Part shown: one piece after another, positions 55,590-64,000 of the stretch
Layout of the letters: each line of letters opens with the position of its first letter
Numbering within the stretch: the stretch's first letter is position 1
Assembly: GCA_024220505.1 (NCBI GenBank)
Contig: JAKZZE010000005.1
Span: forward strand, 2,254,501 to 2,318,500
Source of the DNA: Rhizopus arrhizus
Taxonomy: Eukaryota; Mucoromycota; Mucoromycetes; Mucorales; Rhizopodaceae
Direction of reading: 5' to 3'
DNA: 64,000 nt
The notes under the pieces: generated by a model
Databases searched by the model: none
What the model saw: the letters and a program-made list of their open reading frames with translations, nothing else
What the model was told of the DNA's origin: nothing
Program-made: the position numbers and the translations under genes

Positions 55590-57035
55590 TTATTTTTGCT
55601 GTAATTTAGAAATATCAACTCTACTTGGAGGGCTTGTTATACTCTTTGCCCATTTAACAAGATCTACTTTTTCAGTTGCTGCAGAAACTAGATATTCATG
55701 ATTCTATTATACACAACCAATGAGTTATTCTTCTTATTGTTGATATGTTATCTTACCATCAAATCATTGGGCGTTGCTCTTAATTTAACATCTTTTGTTA
55801 AGCTAATGATAAAGCATGAGCGCAAGTAGATATAAATAAATCAAGTTACCATTGAGAAACAAAGTCTGTTAAATCTTTTGGATATTTGTCTGGTGGGAAT
55901 TCTGGTACGGGTTCATGTACAATATGTTGAAGTAATTCAAAGATAGACAGAGGTGTACCTTCTGGTGGGAAAGGAAATCTACCCAAAGCTAATTCCATTA
56001 GTGTGATACCCAATGACCAAACATCAGATTTAACTGAATAAGGTGAACCCATAATACGTTCAGGCTAATAACCAATTCATTAATCTATCATAATAAATAA
56101 CTATTACTTACACTCATGTATGAACTCGTACCAACAAATGTATCAGCTACTGAATTAATCAATTGTCCTGACACACCAAAATCACATAATTTGATTTGTC
56201 CCTGTGAATTGACCAAGACATTTGAAGGTTTCAAATCTATTTTGTTTCTTTCAGTCATTCTTTTCCCCCTTAAGCATTCATACTATCATTACCTCTGTGA
56301 ATGATACGATGTTCATCATAAAGGTATATTAAACCATCCACAATCTATTCAATACGTTATAAACAATTCTATATGTCCATTATACTTACAGCATAGCCCA
56401 CTTTCTTTAATACATCCAGTGGAAACGGACCGTGCTTTTTATAAATCTGATCAAGTGAACTAAACTCACACAGTCAGTTTCACTCTCTCTTTGCTCTATT
56501 TTATTTACCCAGCATCCATATATTCCATACAGATCGAGATATCACCACCATTCATAAAAGCACCATAGAAGCTGACGATATGTTTCGAGTTACAGTCATG
56601 CATAAATTGTAATTCACGCATAATTTGTTTTCGAACGTTCATATTGGCATCAACATGAACAATCTATCGGTCGATTACTATCTTCTCTCTTTTGCTTCAT
56701 CCTAATTCTCATCCTACCTTCTTTGCCATCACCGTATTCGTTCTCACATGTAACACTTTACTCACCGTTCCACCGTTTCCTCTTCCCAACTCATCGATCG
56801 ACTTGAAATCTTCTGGACGGAGATCCAGCCTCATCTCAAGCCCAATCTCCAACTCGCTCAGTTGTTCATATAGTTGAGTGTAATCAGATGCATCTGTCGG
56901 TTTTTCTTGTTCTGTCGCTGGTGCTTTTTTATTATCCAAATTGGCAGGCTCAGTTGAACTGACTACAACAGGTGAATTTTCAAGTGTCAAGTTTTTAAAG
57001 TTTCTTTTTTTTCTAAGTGGCATCTTGGAAAGCAT
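55590..57035 (-). CDS. MAP kinase kinase (MEK/Ste7 type)
   Basis: Eight exons: 57035-56718, 56663-56509, 56459-56390, 56344-56293, 56236-56112, 56064-55850, 55802-55757 and 55703-55590. They total 1095 nt, 364 residues. N-terminal [14 protein letters not shown] fits a MAPK docking site (basic patch then hydrophobic x hydrophobic). Kinase parts are the Gly loop GRGNGGTV at about 84-91, the Lys of VMAKK at 105-106, HRDLKPSN at 197-204, DFG at 217-219, the activation loop S-V-A-D-T at 227-231 (the S-x-x-x-T pattern phosphorylated by MAPKKKs) and SPERI at 240-244. The activation segment resembles metazoan MEK1 and fungal Ste7/Byr1, which act in mating or filamentation cascades. Pathway placement is inference. 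The gene lies only 125 bp after the Cdc4-like stop on the same strand. Confidence 0.9.
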
Positions 57036-57159
57036 CTTGAAAAATATAAAAAAAAAAAAAAGGAGAGGAAAAAAAAAAAAGAAAAAAAAGAAACAGAAAA
57101 CGCTGTTTTGGTAATAGAAATAATGCTTTGTTTTATCCAATCAAAATAAACCATTTTAA

Positions 57160-58919
57160 TTATAAATTGTAAGCGCCAAAATCTAATATTCTAAAAGAAG
57201 TCTCATTTTTCCTATTTTTTTTGTGAGTGAGCATTTTATAAGAGTGACGAATCATGTACCTTTGAACTGCTGCAATACATCGACGCTCATCGAATGCTAC
57301 TCTCCAGACCCCATCGACATCTGTAATCAAGTCTCGAATGAATTTACCCGTTTTGATATCCCACATTTTCAATCCACCTTCAGAACCCGAAATGACCTTT
57401 TGATCGTCATGCTGAAAGCACGTAATCGAATTATCATGTCCAGAAAGGGCATGCTGACAGATACCCGTTTCGGGAGACCAGACACGCAAGATAGAATCCG
57501 CTGCGGCCGAGACAAGGTATTGACTGGTGAGTCCCAAAAGACCGACGAGGACCGTATGTCCTTCGAGACGTCGAAGACATTCGCCCGTGGCCAAATCCCA
57601 GATACGAACAGAGGAATCCATGCTGCCGCTCATACACCGGTTTCTTTCGGCATCAATCACGACCGAATACACCTTTTGAGTATGTCCCTCCATCAGGTGA
57701 ACCAAACGACCTCGCTGAATGTCCCAGACACGGATCGTGTTGTCGTAACTACCACTCACCACGATATTTTCATGAGACGCAATCGCTCTCACCGAATGTC
57801 TGTGTCCCAGCAAAGAGTGAACAAAGTAAGGATTCGGGCCTTCTCCGTGATATTCTGGATCGTTCGGATTGGGCAAGCGCCAGACACGCAGGGTTGAATC
57901 TCTTGAGCCGGTGACGATCATGGAAGGCATCTCTCGTGTGGGTTGAGTGATGAGCAGACAACGGATGGTCGAGGTATGTCCGGTAAAGATATGGGTGCAT
58001 TTGCCCGTCTCCATGTTCCAAACACGCACCCTTCGATCGGTCGATCCGGTCACGAGGGTCTGGCCGACATACTGAAGGGCCCACACACCGCCCTCGTGGC
58101 CCTCGAGTGTCATCCGCTTCTTGCCCGTCGCCGTATCATAGATATTGACATGCGAGTCGTCCGCACCCGACACAATCTTTTCATCATCAAATTGTAAACA
58201 GGTCACAACAAATTTATCATGGCCCTTGAAGCTCGTCTGACGAGCTCGTCCCTTTCGCCAGTTTTGCTGAAGTGTGTGATGTCGACCGTAGAGATCCTTG
58301 AATCCTTCAGAGGCTTGCTTGGTCAGGGGGTCAACGAGTGTATATCCATCACTGAGCAGCAGGCGCATCCAGGTCTTGTCGTCCTTGTCAATGATCTCTT
58401 TCCATCTCCTACACACACAGGACGCTCGGCTGAGTGAGAAGGCGTCTAGATAGCTAATGATCCGTCTGGATATCTCTAGTGGTAAACGAGATAAAAAGTC
58501 TTGCTTCATCGTCGGTGTGATCCAGGCATTCATCAACTGAAGTGTGCTCTTCGAAGACTTTTTGATGAGTTGTAAGAGAAATTCGGTCTGAAAGGAAGGT
58601 GGAAAAGACTCAAATGTCTCGAGCATGTTGGGTAACTTCCATAATGCTTGTTTTGTAAGTCTAGGTCGTTTGTAATAGTCGACATTGGTTGCAGAACTAG
58701 TAATGGAATCAACATCTGAAGAAACTGACCGTTTGCGTGTACAGTGTGGGTTATATGGATATGGGAAATAATGCTTTAAAAGCAAGTTTAGTTTACTATT
58801 TTTTTTTTTAATTCTTTTCTCTTTTTTACTTGATCTTTTATGTCACAATCTGTTGGTGCATGTACTTCAGTCACTTGTAAAGAAGTAATAACAGTACTTG
58901 AACTTTCTTCTTTTTGCAT
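57160..58919 (-). CDS. Cdc4-like F-box/WD40 protein (SCF substrate receptor)
   Basis: The main frame (58785-57160, 541 codons) has an F-box near residues 95-140 (LPLEISRRIISYLDAFSLS, CVCRRWKEI) followed by seven or eight WD40 repeats (for example LEGHEGGVWALQY, GSTDRRVRVWNMETGKC, SGSYDNTIRVWDI, GSMDSSVRIWDLATG). This is the layout of Cdc4/Fbw7/Pop1, which recruits phosphorylated cell-cycle proteins to the SCF ubiquitin ligase in the nucleus. The frame has no ATG at 58785 (it is TTG). An upstream ATG at 58919 begins a plausible leader (MQKEESSSTVITSLQVTE) that reaches the main frame only if an A11 run at 58799-58809 is one base longer or an intron intervenes. The next in-frame ATG is just before the F-box region (LPNMLETF). 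Confidence 0.85.
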
Positions 58920-59629
58920 TATATAAGGGTATCGGGTTGAACGGGAAAAGGGAGTGGAAAAAAAAAATGTTTATGATTTCCTGTATTAAATTTTATTTTC
59001 TTGTAAACAAAGAAAAAAAAAAAAAAAAAAAAGTCCTCATGGCTCATACAGTGTGACCTAGATAGACAGGTCAAGTGTACTCAAAAGCAGGGAGCGACAT
59101 ACAGTATGAATCAAACTCAAGTAGGAGCTGATAGACTGATCCATCTCTCTTCATCAGATCAGAATTCCATCATTCTTCCCCCTTACTTTGAAGCATGCGT
59201 CTGTACACTTTGAAGACAGGATTGGGTATTCATAGTCTTTTTTTTATTGCAAGAACATCTTAATATCTATGGACCAAGTATTTGCTTCCAACTTGAATAA
59301 TACAACATGATAGCAAGTGAAAATAGGTTAATTAGATGTTTATTTTTTACACACATTTTCTTTGTATGACGACACTTTTTGCATATTGACTTGGGTACTT
59401 CAGTTACTGTTTGATGACTTAAACTCATACATGTTAATGTTACTGTAACAATTAATTTTTACGATAGATCGAATAATTTTTTTTTAAAAAAAAAAAAGAA
59501 ACCTCTCAAGACATGTTGAACGAACCCATACCATCTGCCTCTATTTATTAGAAAAAAAAAATCTGTTTTGATAGGAAATACATTTTTATTTTTAAAAAAG
59601 GGGGTATGTTTTATGTACACGCACTAGGA
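58920..59629. other. No gene seen
   Basis: Intergenic, with A and T runs (about 59012-59031). It probably holds the PIF1 3' UTR and the promoter of the Cdc4-like gene. Confidence 0.5.
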
Positions 59630-62024
59630 TTAATTCACTGTTTGCAGCGTTTTATAGAATTCAGTTACTCTAGGATGAGCCATGACTTTTGCAGGGTCAA
59701 AGTTCAGGATTTGTAACCTATCAAGAGATGTCGCACGAGACAAGGCAACGTAGGCTTGTCCCTTCTCAAACACTTTACCCAGGTCGACCTTGACACGATC
59801 CAGGGTCTGCCCTTGACTTTTATGAATACTGATCGCCCAGGCAAGCATCAGTGGAATTTGAGAACGAGAGGCCAAAACCTTCCCACCAGGTAATTCAAAG
59901 GACCAGGTCTCGTATTCGAGCACAAGCTCTCTTCCACTTGCAAATCGAACCACAGGATAAGGAGTTTTCATATCAATTCGACCACCGGCTTCAAGATAAG
60001 TCTCCTTTTGACGCTGAGGCGTACGCAGGAATTGAACACTCTTTTCCGACCGGTAGTTTCCTCGACCGACGAAGCCAATAACAACACCTAATGAGCCATT
60101 GACAAGGTCGATATCAAAATTTTTCAGGAGCATCACTTGAGCGTGAAGCTTTAGTTGAATGACATCAGGTGCCATGCATTGAGATACCTTTCTTTGGTCC
60201 CCTTTATCTACTGCTTTAAATTCAATCACATCCCCACCAAGAGCATCAAGTCGTAACTTGTTGGACAATTCGACTTCACGTCTGAGAGGGTATCTACAGT
60301 AAAACATAAGTTGCTTTCCTCAACATTGATAAATTTCTTACAATTCAGTAGGCTCAATCTCGTCATTACCTGCTGGTTTACGAGCAAGCGATTTGAATAT
60401 ATCAATGGCGCTTTGGGATAATCGACCCAATCTCATTTCATTCAGTATGTTAACAAAGGCTATTGAACAAGTCAGTTTCCTTCTTTTGTGATTCATCTAT
60501 ACTTTACTTCCGTCCTTTTGTCTGAATACTTGAGTTAGCATCACAGTTTGTGTAATGACCTTTTTCCAAGAATTTGCTTCAAATGCGAATTGGGTGGGCC
60601 CATTAGGGTTCACAGGGGGTAATTGAAAAAAATCACCCGATACAATGACTTGGATGCCTCCAAAAGGTTCTTGAGAATTACGAAGTCCTCTAGCAATTGC
60701 TTCTAATTTATCAAAGAGTACTGCGTCTACCATTGAAACTAAACACAAAATGGTTAGGTTCTGTTTAACGGAAAAGCACCTTATATTTACTTTCATCAAT
60801 GATCAATACTTGTGTCTTTGTCCAACGATCATATGCTTTTTTGTTTTCATATTTAATCTTTTCAACAAGTGTTTCTACTTTATCTTCTCCTATACCAATA
60901 CCGCCAAAGCTACAAAGATATCTCATGAGCGAAAAAAAAAAAATCAATAAAAAGGACAATCCCATTTACCTGTGCAAAGTACAACCATTGATGTTGGTTG
61001 CTGCAATACCCGTCGAGGCAGTCACTGCCAACATTGGGCCGTAGATCGTTTCCATTTCATCAATAATAGCCCTTAACAAAACAGATTTACCTGTACCAGC
61101 CGAGCCTGTAAAGAACAAGCTCTTTTTATCCTTTAGCACCATATCCAACACACGTTGTTGCTCAGCCGATAAGGTGGGTCGGTAGGTGGCATGTGCACTG
61201 TAGCTCGACATGGGAGGTGCCAGTGGAGCTTCTTTGGTTGTCCTTCTCTTCCTAACATCATTTGTCCTTGACCAAAGATCGGTAGAGATACCCGTCGGTG
61301 GCTGTCGACGTTTGTTACTATAGAAGGAGACCGAGTTTTCATCCTCAAGAGGTCGTTTGATGGCATACGGCAGTACTCTAGGTCTCTTTTCAAACGCGTT
61401 TGTTGAGGTGCTGTTGTAGGGTACATAGTTGGAACTGTACGGTTTCACGTCATTCTCACTCAACCAGTCATATCTTGGCATCGAGGTAACCGGTCGGCTG
61501 ATGGGCACAACCTTGTTGAACTGAGGTGTGATGCGTCGTGGGCTAGGAGATGATTCTTGGCTCGATCGAAGTGGACCACGTCGGCTGTCGATGGGAGCCC
61601 ATGCCTTCTTGTTGAATTTTGAATTGTTGGTCATGCTCACGGAATGCTCTGCGGACTTGAAGGATCCCTGGCTGCTCGGTGGCGATTCATCTATGGTTAG
61701 ATCAATGTAATTTCTTTCTAGGGATGTTTCCGATGATGTTGTTGTATTACTCAATGTTGGTTTATGCTCTGCTGTGACAATGTTGCTAGTCAATATAGGT
61801 TTTGTTGTTGCTGCTGTTGTTATCAATTTGCTATTGCTTAATGAAGATGCTTTTTTTACTTCTGTTTTTGGTGTAATAGTAGTAATTGATTTAGTCGATG
61901 TGGTTGATGCATGTCTGGCAATAACAGAAGATAAAGGTTCAGGTTTCTTTTTTTCATTTGTTTTTTGAAAATAGTTAAACAATGTGTTTCCTTTTGTTTG
62001 CTGTTGCTTTGAGGATTTTCTCAT
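59630..62024 (-). CDS. PIF1: PIF1-family 5'-3' DNA helicase
   Basis: Five exons (62024-60970, 60909-60791, 60738-60508, 60459-60342 and 60293-59630) give 728 residues. The N-terminal 290 residues are Ser/Thr-rich and disordered. Residues 14-22 (NTLFNYFQK) resemble a PCNA-binding box. Helicase motifs are: I, GSAGTGKS (307-314); Ia, VTASTGIAA; a segment with [44 protein letters not shown]; then, toward the C-terminus, HKSQGQTL and [19 protein letters not shown]1 enzymes unwind G-quadruplexes and R-loops, restrain telomerase and help mitochondrial DNA upkeep. The order and spacing are canonical. All introns are short and GT-AG. The start is the first ATG in frame. Confidence 0.93.
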
Positions 62025-62233
62025 TTCAAAGAGAACAATAGGATAAAAAAAGTTTTTTTTTTTTTTGATGCGATCCTATTTTTTAAATTTCACGACGCGT
62101 TTTTATGTCGCCTTTTTTTTTTTACAACTTATTTTTTTTTTTACTTAAATGGTCCATATCTCAGTCATTTCTTCCAGAAAAAATAAATGTTATGCATTTT
62201 CCCTTCCTACTAAGATCAGTCGGCCAGGATATA

Positions 62234-62900
62234 CTAAATTAATGATGGGTTGAGGTGGAGAGAAATGATGGGCGGTTGAACTTGAGGTTGATAAGAAGAA
62301 ACGTAATATACTCCGGCACCCATACTTAACTGTATCCTTCCAAAGGACAGCCTTAGTTTAGGGCCACCCAAATGAGATCCCTTCAATTCTGTAATCGCTT
62401 GCTCGACCGATGGTCTCTTCTCACATTGAATAAACGCAATGCTTTTCAAGAGAATAAGCCTGAGAGCAATGATTGTTCCACCTACAAATACCATCATGAT
62501 TTCTTCCAGTCCATTTACCACAGCCGGTCTTCCCATCTCAACTTTGGCTCGCGGTCGAGCAACCATGACACGGATGCGTGATGCGCCTACATGGGTATCC
62601 TGCACCTCTTGTAAACTACGCTACTGTTTGGCCACATCAAAAAATTTTATAAATCCAAATCCTTTCGAGAACCTTGTAGCAAGATCAATCATGATCTTGG
62701 CAGAGACAGTTGATTTGTATCGGTTTTGAAAGGTCGTCCAGAGGACACCGTCCACATCGGCTTCCAAATTACCTACAAAGATGCAATAATTTTCCAAAAA
62801 GCTGGCCATCAGTGCAGGTCTTAGACAACCGATTAATATTTGCACATCCTGCTTTGAATGTTTTTGCTTACCTTTGTAATAGAGGCATATCGTTCCCATC
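62234..62900 (-). pseudogene. RRM RNA-binding protein remnant (Nam8/TIA-1-like)
   Basis: One RRM is nearly complete at about 62785-62620 (YCIFVGNLEADV, FSKGFGFIKF) and is followed in the same frame by a TAG (about 62621-62623). The frame then continues (THVGASRIRVMVARP) into a second RRM that starts (MVFVGGT) but jumps to its distal part (SIAFIQCEKRPSVEQAI, GGPKLRLSFGR), lacking the middle. That spacing matches the second and third RRMs of Nam8/Csx1/TIA-1-like splicing factors, and the first RRM is absent. A 5' splice-like GTAAGC near 62870 may mark an old exon end. Stop, deletion and truncation indicate a pseudogene. Confidence 0.7.
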
Positions 62901-64000
62901 TCTACTGGACCAGTTCAATTTAAAGTTTTTATTTGTGTTTGGGATTTATGTACCATTAAAAGAAATCAGGGTGTCGCTCGTGGCTTCTAATTATTAGTTT
63001 AACCTGTTCCTAGCTTGTATTATCAATTATGCTAATCAGATGGTTTGAGATAATTCTGGATATAGGGCTATTTAAGGAGACGGTACGGATAAATATAAAG
63101 ACCTTTAGTTGCGTGATTGGACATCATTGTTATAATATTATCTCTGTCAGAATAAACGTTTCCATGACTAATCATAATTTGGTAAGTAATCGTCATTCCA
63201 TATTCAACATGCTCATATTGTCAATAAACTATATTACAACCATGTCATCTTATTTGACTATGTGAAGTTAATATGAATAAAGGTTAATATAAAAATCTAA
63301 TCAAAGCCTTTTATTGATCTGTGTGTCGTATCTCAACATACTTTAAACATGATTCATATTCAATTTATAAGAAATCAGAGTAGTGAATACTTTACAAAGA
63401 TTTATTACAGTCTTTTCTCTATTATTCAGTCATAACTAATTCCACTCCTTTAACTCAACACAAGTTGTTTTAATATAGCTCCTGATGCAACGAGACATAA
63501 ATGAAAAATAGATCTACTTAAATAATTATAAACAGTCCACTTGCATAACCAGGAACAGGTCTTCATACTAAAATTTATTCATGCTAGATCTACAGCTATA
63601 ATTAATTAAAGTATCTTGAAAAGGATTTAATTGAATCTTCATTAAATAAAAATATAACTTTTTTAAGTCTCGTTGAATTTTATAGTCTTTTTATTCTTAC
63701 GAGATAACACACAAAGAAGGCAGCCGAAAGATTGCAGAAATCAAATTTGATCTACTATATTCTGCTATTGATCACACAGTTAGGATTATATCTTATCGAG
63801 CCTTATGTCGCATTTACCTTAATAATTTTCTTAATGTCATGTGAGTTCACTCAAAAGATTCTTAAACTAATAATTTGACTGCATATCATATATAGCATTC
63901 TGTGCTATATACGATACAGTCCACATAATTTATATCGTACTACCTCGGACCCTAAACCACATTATTGCATTGAGACGTAATTTGTATTGAATGCGCTGTC
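62901..64000. other. No gene seen; dispersed repeat
   Basis: The last 1.1 kb is AT-rich with no supported ORF. It contains the second copy of the dispersed repeat at 63265-63321. Confidence 0.5.
63265..63321. repeat. Dispersed repeat, copy 2
   Basis: GTTAATATGA, TCTAATCAAAG and TTTTATTGATC occur as at 34264-34345, with weaker similarity for another 150 bp (CATAAC-AATTC, TTTTAATATA). Confidence 0.6.

Noticed and set aside
56709..57140. Longer N-terminus for the MAP kinase kinase
   Set aside because: The extra leader is a Phe run encoded by A/T-rich 5' sequence; the ATG at 57035 gives a normal MEK start.
57223..57897. 224-codon plus-strand ORF
   Set aside because: Antisense shadow of the WD40 repeats of the Cdc4-like gene.

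Overview
The window reads as nuclear DNA of a filamentous fungus, most probably an early-diverging Mucoromycota (Mucorales-type) species. This is an inference from AT-rich sequence, short (50-80 bp) GT-AG introns, one TACTAAC-type branch site, long homopolymer A/T tracts, and multicopy hypothetical and transposon families of the kind common in that phylum. I saw no rRNA, convincing tRNA, CRISPR or prokaryotic signal.

Layout. 1-5.65 kb: a decayed non-LTR retrotransposon (LINE), open at the left edge. 5.66-7.60 kb and 26.33-28.30 kb: the two arms of an inverted segmental duplication, each carrying an intact NmrA-like oxidoreductase gene. 8.2-9.3 kb: a zinc-finger-type hypothetical gene. 9.3-19.4 kb: mostly gene-poor, with a spliced secreted polysaccharide lyase (PL14-like) gene, a 42-bp inverted repeat around a poly(T) tract, transposase and LINE fragments and one decayed hypothetical gene. 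19.6-25.1 kb: an ordinary gene cluster on the + strand with a nucleoside-deaminase-like protein that has a signal-peptide-like N-terminus, a 2-oxoglutarate/Fe(II) oxygenase, an Erv1/ALR sulfhydryl oxidase and an F-box protein. 29.2-31.1 kb: a second LINE fragment. 31.1-38.9 kb: AT-rich and repeat-rich, with only degenerate coding blocks.

38.97-47.9 kb: a third LINE, split by a complete Ty3/gypsy chromodomain retrotransposon (39863-46070) with near-identical LTRs, a 5-bp target duplication and one uninterrupted 1686-residue polyprotein. 48.6-50.7 kb: a multi-exon lineage-type hypothetical gene. 50.7-54.3 kb: a fourth LINE ORF1 interrupted by a 1.2-kb TIR element with TA target duplication, then a broken DDE transposase.

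54.97-62.9 kb: a dense minus-strand gene block with a CYSTM protein, a MEK-type MAP kinase kinase (8 exons), a Cdc4-like F-box/WD40 protein, a PIF1-family helicase (5 exons) and a decayed RRM gene. The last kilobase has no gene but shares a dispersed repeat with 34.3 kb.

The housekeeping genes show no operon logic. They share only proximity, and in one case (deaminase and 2OG oxygenase) a matching 3' UTR block with a Pumilio-type motif. Exon boundaries given here were read by eye from splice signals and reading frame, not confirmed by transcripts.
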